The position numbers were made by a program, and so were the translations under genes. This document shows positions 9,118-17,381 of a DNA stretch of 26,122 bases, piece by piece. The DNA is from Anaerocolumna sp047777345. GTDB taxonomy: Bacteria; Bacillota; Clostridia; Lachnospirales; Lachnospiraceae. The notes under the pieces were generated by a model, which worked only from the letters and a program-made list of their open reading frames with translations, was not told the origin of the DNA and made no database searches. The stretch's first letter is position 1. The number at the start of each line of letters is the position of its first letter. The DNA lies in the NCBI GenBank assembly GCA_047777345.1, contig JBKEEJ010000031.1, forward strand, positions 1-26,122, in the 5' to 3' direction.

Positions 9118-9245
9118 AATAGTAATAACAGGTAATTACGAAGTTTTTGCCTTTGAATTTTCCGGCATGTTCTTTGCCGGTTTGTCCGGCAGGGAACACA
9201 ACCGGTAAAGGCATAAGCTTCGCAATTGCCTTGAATAGTAATAAC
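9118..9245. repeat. Imperfect long palindrome bounded by 12-bp direct repeats (MITE-like)
   Basis: Two arms (9131-9180 and 9186-9230) form an imperfect hairpin around the loop TTTGT. They match well at the outer end (GGYAATTRCGAAGYTTWTGCC) and at the tip (TTTGCCGG/CCGGCAGGG), with a 5-nt bulge in between. The 12-bp word AATAGTAATAAC occurs intact at both borders, 9118-9129 and 9234-9245, resembling a target-site duplication. No ORF is inside. It lies in the 5' leader of parE, so it may also fold in that mRNA. Confidence 0.6.
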
Positions 9246-9381
9246 TTAAGCAATTAGAAACATTTTATCATATTTAAAAGTTAAAATCCAGTTTTTTATA
9301 CAATCATATGTTCGGTAAGTATTTTTATATTGGAAATTAAAGTTTATAAATGGAAGATATTTAAATTCGGCCAGGTTACAA

Positions 9382-9410
9382 TTGACATTTGGAGGATAAT
9401 ATATTATAGT
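9382..9410 (+). promoter_or_regulatory. Sigma-A promoter for the decarboxylase gene
   Basis: TTGACA at 9382-9387, a 17-nt spacer and TATAGT at 9405-9410 give a near-consensus vegetative promoter on the + strand. Transcription would start near 9417 and produce a leader of almost 400 nt before the next gene. Confidence 0.72.
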
Positions 9411-9443
9411 GATTTCTATAAAAATGAATAAATATGCAAAACC

Positions 9444-9772
9444 AATGAAGGTGATATAAACCTTCATTATTTTATTGAACAGGGAATTCCTTAGGATTTC
9501 CCATTCAATAAAATAACCCTTCGGGCAAGGATGCGTATGACGCCAGAAAGGAAAATGTCACTTGCGTGACGGCGCGTCAGCGCCAGAGTTTCGTTTTGCG
9601 AAACTCTTTCTTATATGATAGGATATTTCTTATCATAGAAGACCTGACCGAAGGGTAAAGTTCTGACTGCAAGAAGATGGGCCTTAAGGGTGAAAGAAAA
9701 TATAGAAATGAAAGGTAGCCACGTTTGGATTCTTTCACTTTAAAAAGTATGTTTCACATATGATTTTGTGGC
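9444..9772 (+). ncRNA. Hairpin-dense leader, candidate structured RNA of unknown class
   Basis: This non-coding stretch between the promoter and the decarboxylase start is packed with inverted repeats. In order: AATGAAGG/CCTTCATT (9444-9451, 9461-9468); TTTTATTGAA/TTCAATAAAA (9470-9479, 9504-9513) with inner GGGAA/TTCCC; a 9-bp closing helix (9516-9524 with 9648-9656) that encloses a branched domain. Inside that domain are GTCAC/GTGAC (9557-9570), AGAGTTTCG/CGAAACTCT (9585-9607) and TATGATA/TATCATA (9614-9637). TGACGCC (9538-9544) can pair with GGCGcGTCA (9571-9579, one bulge), an alternative to GGCGC/GCGCC (9571-9584). A further GTGAAAGAA/TTCTTTCAC stem is at 9690-9738. GCCAC (9718-9722) in its loop could pair with GTGGC (9768-9772). 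It matches no riboswitch I recognise; a dispersed repeat is the main alternative. Confidence 0.45.
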
Positions 9773-9811
9773 AGTATCCCGGGTAAAAGGGAGATAAGAA
9801 GGGTGAGAAAA

Positions 9812-11077
9812 ATGAAAAAGCCGTTTGTAACATTAGAACAGTTAAAAGAGATAACTAAAAAATACCCTACGCCTTTTCATATTTACGATGAAAAAGGAAT
9901 TCGGGAAAATGTAAGAAGATTATACAAAGCTTTTTCCTGGAATAAAGGGTTCAAAGAATATTTTGCCGTAAAAGCGACTCCCAATCCTTTTATATTAAAA
10001 ATATTGCAAGAGGAAGGCTGTGGAATGGACTGCTCATCCTTAACGGAATTAATGCTGTCCGAAGCCATTGGTATTGTGGGAGATAATATTATGTTTTCTT
10101 CCAATGCCACCCCGGCCGAAGAATTTATAAAAGCAAGAAAACTGAATGCAATTATAAACCTGGATGATTTTACCCATATTGATTTTCTGGACAGGCTGAC
10201 AGGAATACCGGAAACTATTTGCTGCCGCTATAATCCGGGAGGGGTCTTTCAGATAAGCAACGGCATTATGGACAATCCTGGCGAAGCCAAATACGGATTT
10301 ACAAAAGAGCAGATGTTTGAGGGTTTTAAAAAGCTATTGAAATTAGGTGCGAAAGAATTTGGCATTCACTCCTTTTTAGCCAGCAATACAGTTACCAACG
10401 ACTATTACCCGATGTTAGCAAAAATGCTTTTTGAGCTGGCGGTAGAACTAAGTGAAAAAACAGGTGCCCATATTAAATTCATTAATTTATCCGGAGGCAT
10501 TGGAATACCATATAAGCCGGATCAGCCAGAAAATGACATAATGGTAATTGGAGAAGGGGTAAGAAAAGCTTTTGAGGAAATTCTGGTTCCTGCCGGTATG
10601 GGAGATGTGGCAATTTATACGGAACTGGGGCGTTATATGCTTGGACCTTATGGCCATTTGGTAGCGACAGCAATTCATGAAAAGCATATTTACAAAGAAT
10701 ATATTGGACTGGACGCCAGTGCGGTAAATCTGATGCGGCCGGCAATGTATGGCGCTTATCACCATATAACCGTCATGGGAAAAGAAAACGAACCTTGCGA
10801 TCACATGTATGATATTACAGGTTCTTTGTGTGAAAATAATGATAAATTTGCGATTAACCGTATGCTTCCAAAAATTGACATAGGAGACCTTATCGTAATT
10901 CATGACACCGGCGCCCATGGTTACTCAATGGGCTATAACTACAATGGGAAATTAAGGTCAGCGGAACTTTTACTAAAGGAGGATGGGTCTGTTCAGTTAA
11001 TCCGAAGGGCGGAAGAACCAAGGGATTATTTTGCTACTTTTGATTTTTGCGACATATTAAAAGATATGAAGTATTAA
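9812..11077 (+). CDS. Diaminopimelate decarboxylase-family PLP enzyme
   Basis: A 421-residue fold-type III (alanine racemase-like) PLP decarboxylase of the LysA/NspC superfamily, cytoplasmic. Numbering from the GTG alternative start at 9803, the PLP lysine is Lys57 in YFAVKATPNP. The glycine-rich phosphate loop is LSGGIG (229-234), the cofactor-phosphate motif is YTELGRYM (272-279), and the active-site Cys343 lies in SLCENND where classical LysA has CESGD. The usual HIGS motif is changed to GIHSFLASN (187-195). These changes make meso-diaminopimelate as substrate uncertain; lysine biosynthesis is the default guess, and another amino-acid or polyamine decarboxylation is possible. ATG 9812 follows AAGGGTGA at a good distance; GTG at 9803 is also possible. 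It stands alone between a long leader and a terminator. Confidence 0.82.
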   Translation: MKKPFVTLEQLKEITKKYPTPFHIYDEKGIRENVRRLYKAFSWNKGFKEYFAVKATPNPFILKILQEEGCGMDCSSLTELMLSEAIGIVGDNIMFSSNATPAEEFIKARKLNAIINLDDFTHIDFLDRLTGIPETICCRYNPGGVFQISNGIMDNPGEAKYGFTKEQMFEGFKKLLKLGAKEFGIHSFLASNTVTNDYYPMLAKMLFELAVELSEKTGAHIKFINLSGGIGIPYKPDQPENDIMVIGEGVRKAFEEILVPAGMGDVAIYTELGRYMLGPYGHLVATAIHEKHIYKEYIGLDASAVNLMRPAMYGAYHHITVMGKENEPCDHMYDITGSLCENNDKFAINRMLPKIDIGDLIVIHDTGAHGYSMGYNYNGKLRSAELLLKEDGSVQLIRRAEEPRDYFATFDFCDILKDMKY

Positions 11078-11166
11078 TAAATATGTGAGATTTTACTTTC
11101 CATAAAGGTGAATATAATCAATAACGAGACCAAATTTGTTTTAGTCAGGATGGCTAATGAAAAGTG

Positions 11167-11218
11167 AGCTGTTGTATAATGTGTTTTCCGGATACAGATA
11201 ATATGCAGCAGCTTTTTT
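11167..11218 (+). terminator. Rho-independent terminator after the decarboxylase gene
   Basis: AGCTGTTGTAT (11167-11177) pairs with ATGCAGCAGCT (11203-11213), with two G-U wobbles in the RNA, and is followed by six T residues (11213-11218). It separates the decarboxylase transcript from the flagellar genes. Confidence 0.72.
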
Positions 11219-11304
11219 GCCCTGTCCGCAATGGATGAAAGAGCCTTTTCATATTTTAAAGATGAAAACAATTGCCAAATTGAATAAAAAAATATTTTTG
11301 CCTC

Positions 11305-11331
11305 TAATAAAAAGTGAAAATCATCCGATAA
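11305..11331 (+). promoter_or_regulatory. Sigma-28 (SigD/FliA) promoter of the flgM-csrA operon
   Basis: TAAT at 11305-11308, 15 nt, then TCCGATAA at 11324-11331 resembles the SigD consensus TAAA-N15-GCCGATAT with one change at -35 and a conserved CCGATA core. It sits about 48 nt before the flgM start. Less perfect than the two other sigma-28 promoters in this window. Confidence 0.6.
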
Positions 11332-11378
11332 ATAGAATATAAGTCCTAATGAATAGTAGTATGATAGGTGGTGTTAAC

Positions 11379-11657
11379 ATGCGTATAGACGGATATAATA
11401 AAATTTCGCAAGTATATCAGGCCAGTATGGTAAAAAAGACAACAAAAACAACAAGTACAAAGAATTCAGACCAGTTTGAAATATCAAGAACAGCAAAGGA
11501 TTATCAGATTGCAAAACAGGCGGTCTTAAATGCACCAAGCGTACGTGCCGATAAAGTAAATGAACTGAAAAAACGGATTGCGTCAGGCGAATACAATATT
11601 ACCATGGAAGAAGTAGCAAATAAAATGGTGGAAAGCTATTTTCAGAAATTAGTATAG
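11379..11657 (+). CDS. flgM: Anti-sigma-28 factor FlgM
   Basis: A 92-residue protein that binds and holds sigma-28 inactive until the hook-basal body is complete and FlgM is exported. It starts MRIDGYNKI, the usual Firmicutes FlgM N-terminus. After a Lys/Thr/Ser-rich, probably disordered linker comes the sigma-binding half DKVNELKKRIASGEYNITMEEVANKMVES. ATG at 11379 is preceded by AGGTGGTG; an in-frame ATG at 11349 would add ten residues with no RBS. It heads the operon flgM-flgN-flgK-flgK-flgL-fliW-csrA behind a sigma-28-like promoter, so the anti-sigma factor is made by its own target, a standard negative feedback. Confidence 0.92.
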   Translation: MRIDGYNKISQVYQASMVKKTTKTTSTKNSDQFEISRTAKDYQIAKQAVLNAPSVRADKVNELKKRIASGEYNITMEEVANKMVESYFQKLV

Positions 11658-11700
11658 TAGACATAAGGGAAATAATTTATAGAAAAGAGGGTAATTCCAG

Positions 11701-12216
11701 GTGGCAAGTTTAATTGAAGATTTAATTTATACATTAGGACAGGAGTATGAGATATATAGTCAGTTAATTCCCATAGCGGAAAAAAAGAGGAAATTTATTG
11801 TCAGCAATAATTTGGAGGAATTACAGAAAATAACCGATCAGGAACAGGCCATGGTAGACATTATCCTTAATCTGGAGAAAAAAAGGGAAGAGGTTGTTAA
11901 AAATATTGGCATAGTACTTAACAAGGATCCCAAGACAATAAATATGAAAAACATTATTCAGATGTTAGAGAAACAACCAAAAGAGCAAAAAGAACTTTCC
12001 CAAATTCACGATAATCTGAAAAAGACAATTCAAAGGCTTGTTGATATCAACAATCATAACAAATCGTTAATAGAACAATCCCTCGAGATGATAGAATTCA
12101 ATATGAATTTTATTCAGAGTACAAGGATGTCACCGGGGAATTTAAGCTACAACAAGGAAGCATCACAGATGGATATACCCTCTTTGCAGACAGGGATGTT
12201 TGATGCAAAGCAGTAG
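11701..12216 (+). CDS. flgN: Flagellar export chaperone FlgN
   Basis: A 171-residue, largely helical cytoplasmic protein in the FlgN position between flgM and flgK. It matches the family in the N-terminal LIEDLIYTLGQEYEIYSQLI helix, the charged middle (residues ~40-110, heptad-like Leu/Ile pattern) and the C-terminal NHNKSLIEQSLEMIEFNMNF helix that binds substrate. Its role is to keep the hook-filament junction proteins FlgK and FlgL export-competent; both FlgK copies and FlgL follow immediately. The start is GTG at 11701 with AGAGGG nine nt upstream. The last ~35 residues are polar and probably disordered. Confidence 0.85.
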   Translation: MASLIEDLIYTLGQEYEIYSQLIPIAEKKRKFIVSNNLEELQKITDQEQAMVDIILNLEKKREEVVKNIGIVLNKDPKTINMKNIIQMLEKQPKEQKELSQIHDNLKKTIQRLVDINNHNKSLIEQSLEMIEFNMNFIQSTRMSPGNLSYNKEASQMDIPSLQTGMFDAKQ

Positions 12217-12248
12217 CATAAGCAGGAACAAAGGACAGGTGAAATTCT

Positions 12249-13940
12249 ATGAGTTTAATGAGCAGTTTGTATATAGGCGTATCCGGGTTGGGAACCAGTC
12301 AGAATTCCATAAACACTACGGCCCATAACCTTTCCAATGTAAATACCGCCGGTTATGTCAGACAGCAGGTAGTTCAGGCTGACAATCCTTATCTGAACTG
12401 GGGCATAACCGCTTTATCCACCCTTCAGACTGGCTTAGGAGTAAATATTGCTACCGTAAGACAGATCAGAGATATGTTTTTGGATAAATCCTATCGTCAG
12501 GAGATTGGCAGACAGGGTTTTTACGAGGTTCAGTACGAGGCCGTACAGGAAATTGAAAGCATGTTCGGTGAAATGGAAGGAGTGGCTTTTCAGAATTCTC
12601 TGGAGAATTTATGGACGTCTTTGGAGGAATTGTCAAAAACCCCGGAATTAATTGAAGCCCGTGCTTCCGTTGTTCAAAATGCGGAGGAATTTATAGAACG
12701 GGCAACTATTATACAGGATCAATTAAAAGAATATCAGCGAAATCTGAATACTCAGATTACGGACAAAGTTAATAAGATTAATGATCTTGCTCAGCAAATC
12801 TATACTTTAAATAAAAAAATCTGTCAGTATGAAAGCAGCGGGGTAGAGAATGCCAATGATTTGCGTGATGAGCGTAATAAACTTCTGGATGAGTTGGGGC
12901 AGATTATAAGCATTTCATATAAAGAAAAACCAAACGGTATTGTCACGGTTACCGCGGAAGATGTCGCGTTAATTACGGAGGATACCGTTTATAAGATGGG
13001 GACGGCCAAGGTAAGTGAAAGTTCTAATCTTTTAAAACCTGTGTGGTTAAGTTACGGAGGCATTGACGTATTTAACTTTGACAGGCCGGCATCTGCGGCA
13101 GACAATACGGATATTGGCTCTCTGAAGGGACTTTTGGTTGCAAGAGGAGATCATACGGCCAACTATACGGATTTAAACAAGAGTGCAGAGGAATACAACA
13201 AAACCATTAATACTTCTGCCATTATGACGGTTCAGGCTCAGTTTGACCAGTTAATCCACGGAATTGTTACGGCGATTAATGATATTTTATGTCCCAATAA
13301 GACAATTACCAATGCCAGTGGGAAAAGCATTACAATTTTAGACAAAGATAAAGCACCGGCAGGTATGGATGAAAATCAAACCCAGGGTGAAACTTTGTTT
13401 TGCCGCAAATATGTGGCCACATACCGTGAGCCAACTGAGGAAGAAATGGTAGAGTTTGGCCTGACAAAAGATGATTTGGTATATAATGAGGAAGATCCAA
13501 ACGATCCTTATTCTTTATTTACTTTGGGTCAGATTGAAGTTAATAAAAATATAAAAAGCAATTATTCCCTCATTCCTTTAAGTTCCAACAATGGTACCGG
13601 TGATGTGGATATGGAAGCTGCACAGGCGCTGGTAAGCAAGTGGAATGAGCCTTTTGCCACTCTGTCTCCCAATACTTTAACTAAGAACACTTATATGGAT
13701 TATTATACAGCCTTAATCGGAGAGCTTGCCACTCGCGGACAAGAACTTAAGAGCATTAGCGAAAACCAGACAACCCTGACAGAGAATATTGATGACGAAA
13801 GGCAGAAGGTGATGGGGGTATCTTCCGACGAAGAACTGACGAATCTGATTAAATACCAACATGCCTATAATGCATCTTCCCGATATATTACGGTAATTGA
13901 TGAAATGTTAGAGCATATCCTTTCCACATTAGGAAGATAA
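12249..13940 (+). CDS. flgK: Flagellar hook-associated protein FlgK (copy 1)
   Basis: A 563-residue secreted structural protein forming the first hook-filament junction ring. The N-terminal domain has LYIGVSGLGTSQNSINTTAHNLSNVNTAGY (residues ~7-36), the rod/hook family signature. The C-terminal LIKYQHAYNASSRYITVIDEMLEHIL is the matching coiled-coil half. Between them lies a helical section (to about 200) and a variable surface domain. There is no cleaved signal peptide, as expected for type III flagellar export. ATG at 12249 has AGGTGA six nt upstream; ATG at 12258 is an alternative. It is followed 23 nt later by a second FlgK, so the two junction proteins share transcription and the FlgN chaperone. 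Confidence 0.93.
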   Translation: MSLMSSLYIGVSGLGTSQNSINTTAHNLSNVNTAGYVRQQVVQADNPYLNWGITALSTLQTGLGVNIATVRQIRDMFLDKSYRQEIGRQGFYEVQYEAVQEIESMFGEMEGVAFQNSLENLWTSLEELSKTPELIEARASVVQNAEEFIERATIIQDQLKEYQRNLNTQITDKVNKINDLAQQIYTLNKKICQYESSGVENANDLRDERNKLLDELGQIISISYKEKPNGIVTVTAEDVALITEDTVYKMGTAKVSESSNLLKPVWLSYGGIDVFNFDRPASAADNTDIGSLKGLLVARGDHTANYTDLNKSAEEYNKTINTSAIMTVQAQFDQLIHGIVTAINDILCPNKTITNASGKSITILDKDKAPAGMDENQTQGETLFCRKYVATYREPTEEEMVEFGLTKDDLVYNEEDPNDPYSLFTLGQIEVNKNIKSNYSLIPLSSNNGTGDVDMEAAQALVSKWNEPFATLSPNTLTKNTYMDYYTALIGELATRGQELKSISENQTTLTENIDDERQKVMGVSSDEELTNLIKYQHAYNASSRYITVIDEMLEHILSTLGR

Positions 13941-13963
13941 AACATAAAAACAGAGGTGATAAT

Positions 13964-15736
13964 ATGCCATCCACTTTTTTCGGATTAAATATAGGAGCTA
14001 CCGGTTTATTTACATATCAGACAGCTTTAAATACCACAAGCCACAATATTGTTAATACGGAAACCAAAGGTTATACCAGGCAGGTTGTAAATCAGAAAGC
14101 CGGTATGCCCATTTCGGTCAATAACACTTATGGAATGGTCGGTACCGGTGTTGATGTAACCGGCATTACGCAGGTCAGAAATGATTATTATGATTTAAAA
14201 TACAGAAAAAGTAACACAATCTATGGAGCATATGCTGCCAAGCAATATTTCATGAATGAAATAGAAAATTATTTTAATGAAGTATCACTGGATGGATTCA
14301 CCACTTCTTTTAACAAATTCTTTGACAGCCTGCAGGAGTTATCGAAGAATCCAGGTGGTTTGACCGAAAGAACCGCAGTAACAAGTTATGCCCAAAGCCT
14401 TACGGAATATTTTAATAGTATGGCCACTAGTTTAAAAAGCGTGCAGGAAGAATGCAACTTTGAAGTAAAGAACCAGGTAGACAAGATTAATTCCTTAGGC
14501 CAGCAGATTGCTACTTTAACCAAGCAGATTAATGTCCTGGAAGTAAATGGCGGCACTGCCAATGACTTACGGGATCAAAGGCAGGTTTTGTTAGACGAGT
14601 TATCCTATATTGTCAATATAACTTATGATGAACAGGTAGTGGGTGACGGTGTAGGAGTTACTTCTTTTACGGTTAAGATAGACGGACAGACTTTGGTAAG
14701 TAACGATGAATATAACACGTTAAAAGTTGTGCCAAGAGAGAACAAACTTAACCAGAATGACGCGGACGGACTCTATGACATTGTCTGGAGTAACGGCAAT
14801 ACCTTCAGTACCCAAAGCGCTTCTTTATCCGGCTATTTAAAATCTTTAATTGAAATCAGAGACGGAAATAACAATGAAAATTTACAAAGTTCATCGGGGA
14901 CAATAGATCCGGATAAGGCCAATGTATTAATATTAACCCAAACGAATATTAACTCCATCGAGAAATTAAATATACCCGAAAAGGGCGTTATTACCATTGG
15001 TAATGAAGAATATGCTTACTCAGGATTTACCGTAAAATATGATACTGATTCAAAAACCTGTGAATATACTTTTACTTTCGAAAAGGATCTGCCGGATGAT
15101 ATAGTAAAAAATATATCCAGTAAAAAGATTTCCATCGGCAACAGCATTGACTATAAGGGAATCCCTTATTATATGGGACGGCTAAACGAACTGGTCAGAA
15201 CTTTTTCAAAAGAATTTAATACCCTGCATAAAAGCGGGGAAGACTTAGACGGAGAACAGGGGAAGGATTTCTTTGCGGCAAACAGGGAAGGAACCAAAAC
15301 AGGTTTTACTGAATACGAAGATTATTATAAGCTTACGGCAGCTAACTTTATAGTTTCCGAAACAATATCGGGTGATCCGAGAAAACTGGTAACAGGAAGC
15401 GCTACAGAAAACGGTGTTGAAAAGAAGGACATTTTGGAAAAACTGATTGCTTTAAAAAGCGACGTAAGCATGTTTAAGCAAGGTACGCCGGCTTCCTATT
15501 TTCAGAAACTGGTGGCAGAAGTTGGTACCGATGCCAAAAAAGCCGATGATTTTACGGAAAATCAAAGTGATATATTGAAAATGATTCAAAAGCAGCGGTT
15601 ATCCGTTTCCGGAGTTGATGCCAACGAAGAAGCCATGAATATGATAAAATACCAGTATGCCTATAATTTGTCTGCCAAAGTAATTCAGATAATGAATGAA
15701 ATATATGACAAATTAATTAATGGTACAGGTATATAA
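13964..15736 (+). CDS. flgK: Flagellar hook-associated protein FlgK (copy 2, divergent paralogue)
   Basis: A 590-residue paralogue of the preceding gene. It keeps both FlgK ends, FFGLNIGATGLFTYQTALNTTSHNIVNTETKGY near the start (residues 5-37) and NMIKYQYAYNLSAKVIQIMNEIYDKLI near the end. The LGQQIATLTKQINVLEVNGGTANDLRDQRQVLLDEL segment matches copy 1. The region from ~230 to ~520 is different and polar, consistent with a surface domain. AGAGGTGAT precedes ATG 13964. Whether both copies form one mixed ring or distinct layers is unknown. The family call is secure; which copy is the functional equivalent of single FlgK proteins is not. Confidence 0.9.
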   Translation: MPSTFFGLNIGATGLFTYQTALNTTSHNIVNTETKGYTRQVVNQKAGMPISVNNTYGMVGTGVDVTGITQVRNDYYDLKYRKSNTIYGAYAAKQYFMNEIENYFNEVSLDGFTTSFNKFFDSLQELSKNPGGLTERTAVTSYAQSLTEYFNSMATSLKSVQEECNFEVKNQVDKINSLGQQIATLTKQINVLEVNGGTANDLRDQRQVLLDELSYIVNITYDEQVVGDGVGVTSFTVKIDGQTLVSNDEYNTLKVVPRENKLNQNDADGLYDIVWSNGNTFSTQSASLSGYLKSLIEIRDGNNNENLQSSSGTIDPDKANVLILTQTNINSIEKLNIPEKGVITIGNEEYAYSGFTVKYDTDSKTCEYTFTFEKDLPDDIVKNISSKKISIGNSIDYKGIPYYMGRLNELVRTFSKEFNTLHKSGEDLDGEQGKDFFAANREGTKTGFTEYEDYYKLTAANFIVSETISGDPRKLVTGSATENGVEKKDILEKLIALKSDVSMFKQGTPASYFQKLVAEVGTDAKKADDFTENQSDILKMIQKQRLSVSGVDANEEAMNMIKYQYAYNLSAKVIQIMNEIYDKLINGTGI

Positions 15737-15829
15737 AAATAATCATTGCGCTGCAGGTTTTACGATATAAATCAATTCAAAAAAGCCAAAACCGGTTTAG
15801 ACGGACATTTGCGGCGAAGGGGGTAAAAA

Positions 15830-17308
15830 ATGAGGATTACGAATCAAATGATAACCAATGATGTCATGAGCGGGATTAATAAGAATTTAAATAACCTCTC
15901 GACATTAGAGCAGCAGTATTATTCCGGCAAGAAAATCCAACGTCCCTCCGAAGATCCTATTATAGCTGTAAGGGCCTTAAAATTAAGAACCAATCTTTCA
16001 GAATTGAACCAGTATTATGAAAAGAATATTCCCGATGCAAAAAACTGGATGGATTTAACGGAAGGCGCTTTAACGGATATTAACTCAATATTAAAATCCA
16101 TTAACACAGCATGTGTGCAAGGGGCCAATGATGATTTGAATGCGGAAAACAGAGACAGTATTGCAAAAAATCTGGAACAATATAAGGAGCAAATCTATCA
16201 GGAAGGCAATACTAATTACGCCGGAAGATATGTGTTTTCAGGATATAAAACCGATAAAAGCCTTATTTTTGATGAGGCAACCAGTGATTATCAGTATACC
16301 ATTACCGAAAAATTTGCTGTTACGGATATAGATACCGTTTCCAAGGTTAAAGGGGCTTATTCAGTTACTGATTTCAGTCCCACCAATGATTACAGCACAT
16401 CTCCCGAACTAATCGAAGCTTACCGGATCAGGTTATCTTATGATGAACTGGATTCTTTGCAGCATGACGGAAAAACATCTGTTACAATGTCAGGGCTGCC
16501 CGAAGGAACTGTAATTAATACGAAAAAAACAAGTGATGGCGATGCATATACACCGGAAGCCAATAGTGTCAATTTCATACCGGAAACCGGGGAACTGATA
16601 CTTTCGAAGGAAACTTATGAGGCCTTAATAAAGAATGGATCCGATATTACCGTAGGATATTCAAAGACAAATTTTGAAAAAGGAGACTTAAGGCCGGAAC
16701 ATTATTTTAATTGTACCGCTTATGCCTTGGATGGGTCGGGTAAAGAAATTACCTATGTGAAGGAAAATCAGGAAATTCAGTATGAAATTAACTTTAACCA
16801 GAAACTTACTATTAATACTCAGGGCAGCGATGCTATTACTCATAGCATCGGAAGAGAAATTGATGAGATTATAGCGGCAGTGGAGGATGTTCAAGCTACG
16901 GAAGCAAAAATCGAAGAAGTAGAAAAAATGCTTGCAGATTCCAACAATGCCAATGATACGGAAAAGTTAAGTAAGCTAAACCAGTTAAAGGAACAGCTGG
17001 AAAAGGAATTGACTCTTAAAAACAGCATAATGCAAAAGAAGTTTGGCAATGGCATTACCGCTTCCGCCAATGCACAGGATAAAATAAATGTAGCCCTTGC
17101 CGATTTAGGCAGTCGTTCCGTAAGGCTGGAATTAACGGAAAACAGGTTATCGGATCTGCAGGTTGAGTTTACCGAACTTATGAGTAACAACGAAGATGTC
17201 GATATAGTTGAAACTTATGTTAAGTTAAACTCGGCACAGATGATTTACAATGCATCCCTGGGCGCCGCCGCAAAAGTGGTGCAGAATAGTTTGCTGGATT
17301 TTCTGTAA
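15830..17308 (+). CDS. flgL: Flagellar hook-associated protein FlgL (extended)
   Basis: A 492-residue second hook-filament junction protein. Residues 1-140 (MRITNQMITNDVMSGINKN, YYSGKKIQRPSEDP, then GRYVFSGYKTDKSLF-type sequence) and ~420-492 (ENRLSDLQVEFTELMSNNED, YNASLGAAAKVVQNSLLDFL) are the flagellin-like ends. The usual length is about 300 residues; the extra ~190 lie in the middle, a beta-rich domain at ~150-335 and a highly charged coiled-coil stretch at ~350-405 (repeated Glu/Lys/Leu). SD GAAGGGGGT lies just before ATG 15830. It follows copy 2 of flgK after 93 nt with no visible terminator, and precedes fliW. Confidence 0.9.
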   Translation: MRITNQMITNDVMSGINKNLNNLSTLEQQYYSGKKIQRPSEDPIIAVRALKLRTNLSELNQYYEKNIPDAKNWMDLTEGALTDINSILKSINTACVQGANDDLNAENRDSIAKNLEQYKEQIYQEGNTNYAGRYVFSGYKTDKSLIFDEATSDYQYTITEKFAVTDIDTVSKVKGAYSVTDFSPTNDYSTSPELIEAYRIRLSYDELDSLQHDGKTSVTMSGLPEGTVINTKKTSDGDAYTPEANSVNFIPETGELILSKETYEALIKNGSDITVGYSKTNFEKGDLRPEHYFNCTAYALDGSGKEITYVKENQEIQYEINFNQKLTINTQGSDAITHSIGREIDEIIAAVEDVQATEAKIEEVEKMLADSNNANDTEKLSKLNQLKEQLEKELTLKNSIMQKKFGNGITASANAQDKINVALADLGSRSVRLELTENRLSDLQVEFTELMSNNEDVDIVETYVKLNSAQMIYNASLGAAAKVVQNSLLDFL

Positions 17309-17381
17309 AAATAATAAAGCAATGGATGGATTTTCCAAAGATTGCTACGCATATTAGCCAAGTCATCAGAAGGGAGAAAAA

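Noticed and set aside
9246..9467. 73-codon open frame on the - strand upstream of parE
   Set aside because: AT-rich intergenic sequence, no SD, and it runs through the + strand promoter at 9382-9410.
9444..9772. Lysine riboswitch or T-box upstream of a lysA-like gene
   Set aside because: I looked for the conserved L-box core and for the T-box AGGGTGG-type motif and found neither, so only an unclassified structured leader is claimed.
10487..10918. 143-codon open frame antisense to the decarboxylase
   Set aside because: Fully inside a well-conserved gene on the other strand, with no start signal.
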